NCBI RefSeq assembly: GCF_008641065.1
Contig: NZ_VTRS01000001.1
Location: forward strand, 558,001 to 622,000
Direction of reading: 5' to 3'
Source: Rhabdaerophilum calidifontis
GTDB taxonomy: Bacteria; Pseudomonadota; Alphaproteobacteria; Rhizobiales; Beijerinckiaceae
Length of the DNA: 64,000 nt
A program made the translations under genes and the position numbers. The number at the start of each line of letters is the position of its first letter. The stretch's first letter is position 1. Shown in pieces: positions 37,156-45,017 of this stretch. The notes beneath the pieces were generated by a model, which had not been told where the DNA came from, made no database searches, and worked only from the letters and a program-made list of their open reading frames with translations.

Positions 37156-38589
37156 ATGACCGACTGGCCCATCCACGGCACCATTTCCGGTCCCATCGTC
37201 ATGGTCGGCTTCGGCTCGATCGGGCGGGGCACGCTGCCGCTGATCGAACGGCACTTTGCGTTCGATCGCTCGCGATTCGTCGTCATCGATCCGGACGATT
37301 CCGATCGCCGCCTGCTCGACGAGCGCGGCATCCGCTTCATCCATGCGGCCGTCACGCGCGAGAATTACCGCGATCTGCTCGGGCCGCTGCTGACGGCCGG
37401 CGGCGGGCAGGGCTTCTGCGTCAATCTCTCGGTCGACACCTCTTCGCTCGACATCATGGAATATTGCCGCGAGATCGGCGCGCTTTACATCGATACGGTC
37501 GTCGAGCCCTGGCTCGGGTTCTACTGGGACACGTCGGCCGGGCCGGCGGCGCGCTCCAATTACGCGCTGCGCGAGACCGTGCTCGCCGCCAAGCGGAAGA
37601 ATCCCGGCGGCACCACGGCCGTCTCGTGCTGCGGCGCCAATCCCGGCATGGTCTCGTGGTTCGTCAAGCAGGCGCTCGTCAACATCGCCTCGGATCTCGG
37701 CCTTCAGTTCGACGAGCCGACGACGCGCGAGGGCTGGGCACGGCTCATGGCGGAGGCCGGTGTCAAGGGCGTGCATATCGCCGAGCGCGACACACAGCGT
37801 GCCCGAAACCCTAAGCCGGCGAATGTTTTCGTCAACACCTGGTCGGTGGAAGGATTCCTCTCCGAGGGGCAGCAGCCGGCCGAACTCGGCTGGGGCACGC
37901 ACGAGACCTGGATGCCGGAGAACGGCCGTACGCATGACAGCGGCTGCGGTGCCGCGATCTATCTGCTCCAGCCCGGCGCGAATACCCGCGTGCGCACCTG
38001 GTGCCCGACGCTCGGCGCGCAATACGGTTTCCTCGTGACGCATAACGAGTCGATCTCGATCGCGGATTACTTCACGCTGCGCGACGCGAACGGCACGCCG
38101 ATCTTCCGGCCGACCTGCCATTACGCCTATCACCCCGCAAACGACGCGGTGCTCTCGCTGCACGAGATGTTCGGCAATGGCGGGAATATCCAGCCCGAGC
38201 ACCACATTCTCGACGAGCACGAGATCGTCGACGGGATCGACGAACTCGGCGTGCTGGTCTACGGCCACCGGAACAACGCCTATTGGTATGGCTCGCAGCT
38301 TTCCATCGAGGAAACGCGGCGGCTCGCCCCCTATCAGAACGCAACCGGGATGCAGGTGACCTCGGCCGTGCTCGCCGGCATGGTCTGGGCGCTCGAGAAC
38401 CCGGATCGCGGCATCGTCGAGGCCGACGAGATGGATTACAAGCGCTGCCTCGCGGTTCAGCTGCCCTATCTCGGCCCGGTGCGCGGCTTCTACACCGATT
38501 GGAACCCGACCAAGGATCGCGAGAAGCTGTTCCCGGAGGATGTGGACTACACCGATCCGTGGCAGTTCCGGAACGTGCTGGTGCGGTAA
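37156..38589 (+). CDS. hss: Homospermidine synthase
   Basis: A 477-residue NAD+-dependent enzyme that joins putrescine units to form sym-homospermidine, a main polyamine of many alphaproteobacteria. The N-terminal Rossmann motif is MVGFGSIGRG near residue 16; SCCGANPGMVSWFVKQAL near 157, WGTHETWMPENG near 246 and YGHRNNAYWYGS near 366 are typical of the Hss family. With the decarboxylase upstream the block makes putrescine and then homospermidine. Confidence 0.94.
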   Translation: MTDWPIHGTISGPIVMVGFGSIGRGTLPLIERHFAFDRSRFVVIDPDDSDRRLLDERGIRFIHAAVTRENYRDLLGPLLTAGGGQGFCVNLSVDTSSLDIMEYCREIGALYIDTVVEPWLGFYWDTSAGPAARSNYALRETVLAAKRKNPGGTTAVSCCGANPGMVSWFVKQALVNIASDLGLQFDEPTTREGWARLMAEAGVKGVHIAERDTQRARNPKPANVFVNTWSVEGFLSEGQQPAELGWGTHETWMPENGRTHDSGCGAAIYLLQPGANTRVRTWCPTLGAQYGFLVTHNESISIADYFTLRDANGTPIFRPTCHYAYHPANDAVLSLHEMFGNGGNIQPEHHILDEHEIVDGIDELGVLVYGHRNNAYWYGSQLSIEETRRLAPYQNATGMQVTSAVLAGMVWALENPDRGIVEADEMDYKRCLAVQLPYLGPVRGFYTDWNPTKDREKLFPEDVDYTDPWQFRNVLVR

Positions 38590-38604
38590 AGCGAGGCGGG
38601 CGGC

Positions 38605-39126
38605 CTAGAGCCGCCTCTGCATCATCAGTTCGGTGATGCTGCGGCCATCGGGCAGGCGGAGGTAATCCTCCTCCTCGCCATAGATTTCGAAGCCGAGGCT
38701 CAGATACAAACGCTTCGCCGGCTCATTATGGGCGGCGACCTGCAACTTCAGCCAGGCGAAGCCGAGCGCGCGGGCGGTCTCGATCGCCTGTGCAACCATC
38801 GGCCGCGCGACGCCGCGGCCCCGTGCCTCCGGCGCGACATAGACCGACCAGAGTTCGCATTTGTGCTTCGTCTTGGCGCCGGTCGCGACATGGTTCGCGA
38901 CCAGGCAATGCCCGACAAGCCGCCCTTCCGGCATGAAGGCGCCGATCACATGCGCCTGTTCGATCCGCTCCACGAACACCGCGAGCGGCTTGTCCCAATC
39001 CGCGACCGAGGACGTGAAGGCGTCGGGATGATCGGTCAGACCGCGCAGCCGCAATTCCTTGAAGCTTGAAGCATCGGCGGGAACAAGGCGGCGGATGAGC
39101 GGGGCGGGCGTGGCGGTTTCGGGCAT
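38605..39126 (-). CDS. GNAT family N-acetyltransferase
   Basis: A 173-residue acetyltransferase. The acetyl-CoA binding site is VYVAPEARGRGVARPMV near residues 98-114, preceded by a family-typical N-terminus RLVPADASSFKELRLRGL. The substrate is unknown. The start at 39126 gives a normal length; no clear ribosome site precedes it, and a longer frame up to 39312 adds 62 non-family residues. It runs in the direction of the zinc genes but 112 bases beyond the last of them. Confidence 0.82.
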   Translation of the reverse strand: MPETATPAPLIRRLVPADASSFKELRLRGLTDHPDAFTSSVADWDKPLAVFVERIEQAHVIGAFMPEGRLVGHCLVANHVATGAKTKHKCELWSVYVAPEARGRGVARPMVAQAIETARALGFAWLKLQVAAHNEPAKRLYLSLGFEIYGEEEDYLRLPDGRSITELMMQRRL

Positions 39127-39238
39127 CACGGGGCGGATATGGCTCTGGGCGTTTCGGGCGGGATCGACGGGGATCGCCGGGTCAGGACGCTCCGCCCTAG
39201 GGGGCGGGGATGACAAGCCGGTGACAGCCGCAACCGGC

Positions 39239-39511
39239 TCAGAGATGGCGCAGCGCCGCGGCGATGTCCGCCTCCCCGATCTCTGCGATCGGCTTCCTGA
39301 CCTTCGCCGCAACGGTCGGCTCGCCGGCGCGCATCACCAGGATGAAGGTTTCAAGGCCGGGGCAGGCGGGGTCCGCGCACTCGACCTCGGAAATGGTGAG
39401 ATCGAGCCCCGGCGGATCGCCGAGCGCGGCTGCGGCCCATGCGCGGATCCGCGCCAGCGCGGCCGCGTCGCGCGGCGGCTTCCTGCGGAAGGGGTTGACA
39501 AAGCCCGCCAT
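39239..39511 (-). CDS. Conserved-looking 90-residue protein of unknown function with a Cys pair
   Basis: A small soluble protein: a basic N-terminus (NPFRRKPPRDAA), a helix-rich first third, then EVECADPACPGLETFILVM with Cys-x4-Cys near residues 45-50, and a helical end. I recall similar proteins in Hyphomicrobiales next to CobW and WD40 genes, sometimes labelled nitrate reductase without basis. It begins seven bases after the WD40 gene and is the last gene of the likely zinc operon. A metal-related role is inference. Confidence 0.7.
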   Translation of the reverse strand: MAGFVNPFRRKPPRDAAALARIRAWAAAALGDPPGLDLTISEVECADPACPGLETFILVMRAGEPTVAAKVRKPIAEIGEADIAAALRHL

Positions 39512-39518
39512 GTGCCCG

Positions 39519-40508
39519 TCACACCGGCAGCGTCAGCAACCCGCCGCCGCCGGCTTCCGAGGCGAAGGCGAGGCGCGTGCCGTCGCCATCCCAGCCCAGC
39601 GCCGAGATCGGGCTGCCATCCCCGCCGGCGCGGACCAGCAGTTCGGAGGCATCGGTGAGGCGCACAAGCAGCACCCAGCCATCGGCATAGCCGATCGCCA
39701 GCACCAGCGCCTTCGGGTGGAAGGCGACGCGGGTGACTCGGGCCGGGCGGATGCCGCATTCGCGCGGCGCCTTGCCGGTCGGGCCGTCCTTGGCGAAGGG
39801 CCAGACGATCGCCCCTTCGGCGCCGGAGGTCGCGAGCCAGAGCCCGTCCTGCGACCAGGACAGCGAGCGCGTCTTCGCCGGATAGCCCGACATCCGCATA
39901 TGCCCCTTGTCCGCCAGCCGCCAGCCATGAAGTTGGTTCTCCTGCATCGAGGTGATCAGGAAGCGGTTGTCGGGCGAGAAGGTCACGTCGAGATGCGAGC
40001 CCTTCCATGCGTAGCGTTCCGGCGGCGCCCCGGCGAGCGGGAACCAGGCGCTGGCGCCGTCGACATGGGCGATGGCCAGCCGGAACCCCTTGGGCGCGAA
40101 GGCAAGCCCCTGCGAGGAGGAGGGCAGGTCGAGCGTCTTGATGCGGCCCTTGCCGTCGCGCACGAAAGCTTTCCGCCCCGCACTCCAGGCGGCGGAATCG
40201 TCCGGACCGCACGCGACAGCGTCGATCCAGCGGCCTTTTTCCTCACCGAGGAGCCGGGTCGCGCCGTCGGGGCGGCTCTCGAAGACCCGTCCGTCATCGC
40301 CGCCGGTAAGGATTCGCGTCCTGTCCGCCGCGACGACGAGGATGCCGTCGGCATGCGGGCGGATCGCGGGGCGTTCGCGGCCGATATGGATGGTGCCGTC
40401 CGCGAGCACGAAACAGGGCGCGTCGCCGAGGAAGCCGGCATGGAGCACGTGCTGGTCGAAGGCGAGGGTGGTGACGCGATCAGCAAGCGTCTGGAGCGGC
40501 GCATTCAT
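39519..40508 (-). CDS. WD40 repeat protein
   Basis: A 329-residue protein with repeated beta-propeller blades (for example GSHLDVTFSPDNRFLITSM near 148, SWSQDGLWLATSG near 195, RVAFHPKALVLAIGYADG near 242, ALGWDGDGTRLAFASE near 290). No signal peptide, so probably a cytoplasmic interaction platform. It sits between CobW and the small Cys protein; the three genes together suggest a shared role in metal handling, but nothing in its own sequence shows this. Confidence 0.82.
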   Translation of the reverse strand: MNAPLQTLADRVTTLAFDQHVLHAGFLGDAPCFVLADGTIHIGRERPAIRPHADGILVVAADRTRILTGGDDGRVFESRPDGATRLLGEEKGRWIDAVACGPDDSAAWSAGRKAFVRDGKGRIKTLDLPSSSQGLAFAPKGFRLAIAHVDGASAWFPLAGAPPERYAWKGSHLDVTFSPDNRFLITSMQENQLHGWRLADKGHMRMSGYPAKTRSLSWSQDGLWLATSGAEGAIVWPFAKDGPTGKAPRECGIRPARVTRVAFHPKALVLAIGYADGWVLLVRLTDASELLVRAGGDGSPISALGWDGDGTRLAFASEAGGGGLLTLPV

Positions 40509-40524
40509 CGGCGGGTCTTCCCAT

Positions 40525-40559
40525 GCTCTTCCGCGCGGCGCAAGGCTGCGCGGAAGAGC
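40525..40559 (-). terminator. Long hairpin between cobW and the WD40 gene
   Basis: A perfect 12-bp stem GCTCTTCCGCGC / GCGCGGAAGAGC with an 11-base loop lies in the 59 bases between the genes. There is no U-run. It may lower expression of the downstream genes or mark an mRNA processing point. Confidence 0.5.
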
Positions 40560-40567
40560 GGCCTCGT

Positions 40568-41617
40568 TCAGGCCGCGCAGGCGAGGAAGCCCTCGCGCAG
40601 CGCCTTCTCGTTGAGATCGCGGCCGATGAAGACGATGCGCGACACGCGCTTCTCATCCGGCTTCCAGTCGCGCTGGAGATCGCCGTCGAGAATCATGTGC
40701 ACGCCCTGGAACACGAATCGCCTTGGTTCCTGCCGGAAAGCCAGGATGCCCTTGGAACGCAGGATGTTCGGCCCCTCCGCCTGCACAAGATCGTTGATCC
40801 AGGGCATGAATTTCTCGGGGTCCATCTCGCCTTCATGCGCGATGGCGACCGATTGCATGTCCTCGTCGTGGAAATGCTTCAGCCCGCCGTGATGGTGGTG
40901 GTGCTCGTGCGTGCAGCCGGGGCCGCATTCGTGATCGTGATCGTGGTCGTGGTGATGATCGTGCTCGGCGGATTCGAGGAAGGCCGGCTCGATCTCGAGG
41001 ATGCGGTCGAGATCGAAGGCGCCCCGGTCGAGCACCTGATCGAGCGCGATGGCGCATTTCTGTGTCTTGTGCAGCGTGGCATAGGGGTTGATGGCGCGGA
41101 TGCGCGCCTCGACCTCGCGCAGCTCGGCCGGCGTCACGAGATCGGTCTTGTTGAGCAGGATGACATCGGCAAAGGCGATCTGGTTCTTGGCTTCGGGCGC
41201 ATCGCGCAGCCGGTCGCGCAGCCATTTCGCATCCGCCACCGTCACCACGGCGTCGAGGCGGGCCTTATCCTGCACATCCTGGTCGACGAAGAAGGTCTGG
41301 GCGACCGGCGCCGGATCGGCGAGGCCGGTCGTCTCGACGATGATGGCGTCGAACTTGCCGCGGCGCTTCATCAGCGTCTCGATGATCCGGATCAGATCCC
41401 CGCGCACCGTGCAGCAGATGCAGCCGTTGTTCATCTCGAACACTTCCTCGTCGGCGCCGACGACGAGGTCGTTGTCGATGCCGATCTCGCCGAATTCGTT
41501 GACGATCACGGCATATTTCTTGCCGTGCGGCTCGGAGAGGATGCGGTTGAGGAGCGTGGTCTTGCCGGCGCCGAGATAGCCGGTGAGCACGGTGACGGGG
41601 ATCTTCTCGGACATCAT
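40568..41617 (-). CDS. CobW/COG0523 family GTP-binding protein, likely zinc metallochaperone
   Basis: A 349-residue G3E GTPase. Walker A is GYLGAGKTTLLNR near residue 13, the metal-binding GCICC motif near 66, Walker B ETTGLADP near 95 and NKTDL near 155. Residues about 217-252 form a loop packed with His, Asp and two Cys (HHHDHDHDHECGPGC). The CobW C-terminal domain ends the protein. COG0523 proteins next to Zur-controlled genes are thought to deliver zinc to client enzymes during shortage. The gene follows znuA after 65 bases in the same direction and has no own Zur-type dyad. ATGs at 41617 and 41614 are both possible. Confidence 0.9.
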   Translation of the reverse strand: MMSEKIPVTVLTGYLGAGKTTLLNRILSEPHGKKYAVIVNEFGEIGIDNDLVVGADEEVFEMNNGCICCTVRGDLIRIIETLMKRRGKFDAIIVETTGLADPAPVAQTFFVDQDVQDKARLDAVVTVADAKWLRDRLRDAPEAKNQIAFADVILLNKTDLVTPAELREVEARIRAINPYATLHKTQKCAIALDQVLDRGAFDLDRILEIEPAFLESAEHDHHHDHDHDHECGPGCTHEHHHHHGGLKHFHDEDMQSVAIAHEGEMDPEKFMPWINDLVQAEGPNILRSKGILAFRQEPRRFVFQGVHMILDGDLQRDWKPDEKRVSRIVFIGRDLNEKALREGFLACAA

Positions 41618-41682
41618 TCAATCCTTCGGGCGGAGGCCCTGTTCAAGCGCAAGACGGTTGCGACCGCAAGGCCGCGCCCGGC

Positions 41683-42615
41683 TCATTCGCCGAGCGCGGC
41701 GCGGATCGCCTTGGCGTTGTGCCGCATCAGCGCGATATAGGTCGCCGCCGGGCCCTTTTCATCGGAGAGCGCGTCGGAATAGAGCGCCCCGCCGACGCGC
41801 GCGCCGGATTCGCGGGCGATCTGCTCGGCGAGACGCGGGCTCGTCATGGTTTCGATGAAGATTGCGGCGGCCTTGCGCTCCTTCGCGAGCTTGATCACGC
41901 GCGCTACGTCCTTGGCGGATGCCTCGCCCTCGGTCGAGAGCCCCTGCACGGCGACGAAGGTCACGTCCATGTCGCGGGCGAAATAGCCGAACGCATCGTG
42001 GGTGGTGATGATGACGCGCTTTTCGCGCGGCACGTCGGCGAAGAGCGCCGCGATTTCGGTCTTGAGCGTATCGAGTTGGGCGAGGTAATCGTGGGCGTTG
42101 CGCGCATAGATCTCGGCGCCGGCCGGGTCGGCTTTCGCCAGGCCGTCGCGGATATTGGCGACATAGACCTTCACCGCCTCGATCGATTGCCAGGCATGCG
42201 GATCGATCTTGCCATGGTCGTGCCCGTGCCCGTGCCGGTGTCCATGTCCGTGCTCATGGGCCGGCTTTTCCGCTTTCTCGAGCGTGCGGATGCCGGTGCT
42301 CGCGGTAACGATGTGGGCTTTCGTGCCGGAGGATTTGATCAGGCGTGGCATGAAGCTCTCGAAGCCGAGGCCGTTGATGACGACAAGCCGCGCCTCGCGG
42401 ACGCTTTTCGCATCGGCCGGTTTCGCCTGGTAGACATGCGCATCCTGGTCCGGGCCGACCAGATTTGTCACCGCGACGCGCGCGCCGCCGACCTGCTTCA
42501 CGAGATCGCCGAGGATCGAGAAGGAGGCAACGACCGGCAGCGGCTTGCCCGCCTCCTGGGCGCCGGCCGTGCCGAGCGGCAGCAGCGCCACGAGGACAAG
42601 CGCATGCCGCAGCAT
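41683..42615 (-). CDS. znuA: Zinc ABC transporter substrate-binding protein
   Basis: A 310-residue periplasmic zinc-binding protein. A signal peptide (MLRHALVLVALLPLGTAGAQ) precedes the domain; metal ligands are expected at DQDAHVYQ near residue 57, the His-rich flexible loop HEHGHGHRHGHGHDHG near 121, DPHAW near 139, THDAFGYF near 205 and FIETMTSPR near 257. The ATG at 42615 has AAGGCG upstream; an earlier ATG at 42675 would place the Zur dyad inside the gene. First gene of znuA-cobW-WD40-small protein. Confidence 0.93.
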   Translation of the reverse strand: MLRHALVLVALLPLGTAGAQEAGKPLPVVASFSILGDLVKQVGGARVAVTNLVGPDQDAHVYQAKPADAKSVREARLVVINGLGFESFMPRLIKSSGTKAHIVTASTGIRTLEKAEKPAHEHGHGHRHGHGHDHGKIDPHAWQSIEAVKVYVANIRDGLAKADPAGAEIYARNAHDYLAQLDTLKTEIAALFADVPREKRVIITTHDAFGYFARDMDVTFVAVQGLSTEGEASAKDVARVIKLAKERKAAAIFIETMTSPRLAEQIARESGARVGGALYSDALSDEKGPAATYIALMRHNAKAIRAALGE

Positions 42616-42629
42616 GCGACGCCTTGATG

Positions 42630-42643
42630 ATATAACATTATAT
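42630..42643 (-). promoter_or_regulatory. Zur-type dyad at the znuA promoter
   Basis: ATATAA-TG-TTATAT on the minus strand: perfect six-base arms, 15 bases before the znuA ATG. It contains a perfect TATAAT that would be the -10 of znuA, so a bound repressor would block the promoter. It is similar to the better dyad at 44619-44633. Confidence 0.72.
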
Positions 42644-42693
42644 TTTGAAGTGAAGCGGGCACGGGTCAAGGTCATCCTGTCCTCCTGGAATGA

Positions 42694-43560
42694 TCAGGCT
42701 TCGAGATGGCGCCGCGGCAGATAGCGCCGCAGCAGCCCCAGCGGGGCGAAGACGAGCGAGGCGAGGTAGAGCCCGCCGGCGACGAGAATGATCGCCGGGC
42801 CGGAGGCGAGGCCGGCGTGGAACGAGAGCAGCAGGCCGGCAATGTTGGCGATCAACGCCGCGAGCACCGCGATGCCGAGCATGGCGGCGACGTCGTCGCT
42901 CCAGAGCCGCGCCGTGCCGGCCGGCAGCATCATGATGCCGACGACGAGCAGCGTGCCGAGCGCGTGGAAACCCGCGACGAGATTGAGCACGACCAGCGCC
43001 AGGAAGCCGAGATGAAACAGCGGCCCCGCGCGGCTGACGCCGGCCGCGAAGCCGGGATCGAGACATTCCATCACCAGGCCGCGATAGCCGAGGGCCAGCA
43101 GGGCGAGCGTCACGCTGGCGACCGCGACGATCAGCACCAGCGTCGCGTCATCCAGGGCGAGGATCGAGCCGAACAGCAGCGCCAGCACGTCGATCTGTGC
43201 CCGGCTGGCGGAAACCAGCGTGACGCCGAGCGCCAGCGACATCAGGTAGAAGGCGGCAAGCGCCATGTCCTCCTTGACGAGCGTGGACCGCGCGACCAGC
43301 CCCGAGCCCAGCGCGACGCCGAACCCCGCCGCGAGCCCGCCGAGCGTCATCGCGCCGAGCGACAATCCGCCGAGAATGAAGCCGAGCGCCGCGCCGGGCA
43401 GGATCGCATGGGCCATGGCATCGCCGATCAGGCTCATCCGACGCAGCATCAGGAACACGCCGATCGGCGCGGCGCCGAGCGAGATTGCCAGCGAGCCGAC
43501 CAGCGCGCGCGCCATGAACGGATATTCCGCGAAGGGGGTGATCACAACCTCGCCGAGCAT
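42694..43560 (-). CDS. znuB: Zinc ABC transporter permease
   Basis: A 288-residue ABC-3 family permease with about eight hydrophobic segments and the family motifs LRRMSLIGDAMAHAILPGAA near residue 39 and the late LVVGIMMLPAGTARLW near 208. It forms the channel for zinc delivered by ZnuA. It begins seven bases after znuC. znuA, in the same direction, starts 78 bases further on behind its own dyad. Confidence 0.93.
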   Translation of the reverse strand: MLGEVVITPFAEYPFMARALVGSLAISLGAAPIGVFLMLRRMSLIGDAMAHAILPGAALGFILGGLSLGAMTLGGLAAGFGVALGSGLVARSTLVKEDMALAAFYLMSLALGVTLVSASRAQIDVLALLFGSILALDDATLVLIVAVASVTLALLALGYRGLVMECLDPGFAAGVSRAGPLFHLGFLALVVLNLVAGFHALGTLLVVGIMMLPAGTARLWSDDVAAMLGIAVLAALIANIAGLLLSFHAGLASGPAIILVAGGLYLASLVFAPLGLLRRYLPRRHLEA

Positions 43561-43567
43561 CGCCGCC

Positions 43568-44320
43568 TCACGCCGCGCGGGTGCATTCGGGCGCGAAGCG
43601 GTCGAACGCCTCGGACATGGCCCGCGCCGCGGCGAGCCGCGACTCGGTGAGGATCGCGGGTGTCGGGCCCCAGCCCACGGGGTCGCGCGCCAGCAGCAGC
43701 GTTTTCGGGAAATGCGCGCGGATCAGCGGCAGATCATGGAGCACGGCCAGCACCGTCCGCCCCTCGCCATGCCAGCGATGGATGATCGCCACCAGATCCT
43801 CAGTGGTGCGGGCATCGATGGCGGTGAAGGGCTCGTCGAGCAGGATCAGGTCCGCGTCCTGCAGCATCAGCCGGGCGAAGAGCAGCCGCTGGAGCTGGCC
43901 GCCGGACAGGGTGCGGATCGATCGCGTTTCGAACCCGTGGAGTCCTACGGCTTCGATGGCGGCCCGCGCCGCCTCGCGCTCCGCCCTCGCCAGGCCGCCG
44001 AACATGCCGCGCCGACCGCAGAGTCCCGTCAGCGCGAGGTCCAGCACGGAAATCGGAAAATCGCGGGAGAGATCGGCGATCTGCGGCATGTAGGCAAGCC
44101 GCGCGGCGCGGTTCTCAATCCGGCCGCCGAGCGGCGCGAGCCGGCCGGCAATCGCCTTGAGCAATGTCGATTTGCCGCCGCCATTCGGGCCTGCGATCGC
44201 CATCAGCGCGCCCGGGGCGATTGCGCCGGTCAGGTGATGCACCGCCGGATGCCGGTCATAGCCCAGCGTCAGATCATGAAAGGCGAGCAGCGGCGCTGCG
44301 TCGCGCGCAGGGTCAGCCAT
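43568..44320 (-). CDS. znuC: Zinc ABC transporter ATP-binding protein
   Basis: A 250-residue ATPase. Walker A GPNGGGKST is near residue 45, the signature TLSGGQLQRLLFARLM near 135 and Walker B LILLDEPFTAID near 157. The Walker A has GGGKS in place of the common GAGKS, as found in many metal-chelate ATPases. Its start overlaps the stop of the small His-rich gene, so the two are translationally coupled. Confidence 0.93.
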   Translation of the reverse strand: MADPARDAAPLLAFHDLTLGYDRHPAVHHLTGAIAPGALMAIAGPNGGGKSTLLKAIAGRLAPLGGRIENRAARLAYMPQIADLSRDFPISVLDLALTGLCGRRGMFGGLARAEREAARAAIEAVGLHGFETRSIRTLSGGQLQRLLFARLMLQDADLILLDEPFTAIDARTTEDLVAIIHRWHGEGRTVLAVLHDLPLIRAHFPKTLLLARDPVGWGPTPAILTESRLAAARAMSEAFDRFAPECTRAA

Positions 44321-44612
44321 GGTTGGTCACCCGCAGCGTCAGGAGCCAGAGCAGCGCGATCGCCGGCAGGACGAGCGCGAGCCGCGTCCAGCCGGAAAGA
44401 GCGATCAGCGACAGGGGTGGCGCCGAACGGCGCGGTCGGATCACGCGGGCATGGTCATGTCTATGGTGATCTTGGTCGTGGTGGTGATGATCGTGATCAT
44501 GCACCGCATCGTGGCCCTGCACGGCGCCGTCGGGTTGAAGGGTGCGATGACGCTGCACGGCGCCGATAGGCCGGCCGCCGGGCGCAGCGGGTGGAACGGA
44601 AATGTCGAGCAT
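44313..44612 (-). CDS. Small histidine-rich single-pass membrane protein, first gene of the znuCB operon
   Basis: A 99-residue protein. Residues 34-54 hold 11 His mixed with Asp; residues 59-62 are basic (RPRR); one hydrophobic helix spans about 76-95. Positive residues before the helix suggest the His-rich part faces the cytoplasm and the C-terminus the periplasm. The first 33 residues contain the repeated phrase GAVQ. The stop overlaps the znuC ATG by eight bases. The ATG lies only six bases after a Zur palindrome and at the predicted transcription start, so translation would be leaderless. I do not recognise the family; a zinc buffer or accessory subunit of ZnuBC is a reasonable guess. Confidence 0.72.
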   Translation of the reverse strand: MLDISVPPAAPGGRPIGAVQRHRTLQPDGAVQGHDAVHDHDHHHHDQDHHRHDHARVIRPRRSAPPLSLIALSGWTRLALVLPAIALLWLLTLRVTNHG

Positions 44613-44618
44613 AAAAAT

Positions 44619-44633
44619 TGTTATAGTATAACA
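44619..44633 (-). promoter_or_regulatory. Zur box, perfect 15-bp palindrome at the znuCB operon
   Basis: TGTTATA-C-TATAACA on the minus strand (seven-base perfect arms). The form TGTTATA-N-TATAACA is that of Zur operators. It covers the -10 element and lies directly before the His-rich gene, so zinc-loaded Zur would shut the operon. Confidence 0.85.
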
Positions 44634-44648
44634 GGCGCGGCATCGCAA
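44620..44648 (-). promoter_or_regulatory. Promoter of the His-rich gene - znuC - znuB operon
   Basis: On the minus strand TTGCGA (44648-44643), a 17-base spacer and TATAAC (44625-44620). Counting seven or eight bases on, transcription would start at the A of the ATG at 44612, giving a leaderless mRNA. The -10 lies inside the Zur box. Confidence 0.65.
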
Positions 44649-44673
44649 GCGCCGGGCGCCGCAAACCGCGGGC

Positions 44674-44907
44674 TTACTCGTAGATCGGTTCCGCCTTGAG
44701 CGCGCCGCGGATGAAGCGGTAGGTGAGATAGATCCCGATGGCGAGGCAGACCACGACGAGGCCGGCCGTGAATTCCTGTCCCCAGCCCGAGAGTCCGCCG
44801 AGCGCCCAGCCGAGCGCCAGCGCGGCGGCGATGATCTCGGTGCCGACGAGGATCGCCGCACAGGTGATCGCGACGAAATTGGCGCGGTTGAAACGTTTCT
44901 CGGCCAT
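44674..44907 (-). CDS. Small two-helix membrane protein of unknown function
   Basis: A 77-residue protein with two hydrophobic helices (about residues 10-33 and 43-63) and charged ends (MAEKRFNRANF and KAEPIYE). GGAG six bases before the ATG at 44907 supports this start over a longer frame. It lies upstream of the Zur promoter on the same strand; no function can be named. Confidence 0.72.
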   Translation of the reverse strand: MAEKRFNRANFVAITCAAILVGTEIIAAALALGWALGGLSGWGQEFTAGLVVVCLAIGIYLTYRFIRGALKAEPIYE

Positions 44908-45017
44908 GGGTGCTCCGTTCGCTGATCCGGCATGGCGCCGGAGCCGCGCAGCGCTATAACGATTTTCGTCGTTTCGCAATCGGCCCGGCGACGGGCCGCC
45001 GCCGCTCCGGGCCCACC

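Noticed and set aside
40860-40975. Short repeats of GTG/ATG/CGT triplets that look like a microsatellite
   Set aside because: They encode the His/Asp-rich loop of CobW on the minus strand; the same holds for the His-rich parts of znuA (42215-42260) and of the small znu gene (44450-44515).
41618-41682. Looked for a separate Zur box before cobW
   Set aside because: No AT-rich dyad is present in this gap, so cobW more likely depends on the znuA promoter.
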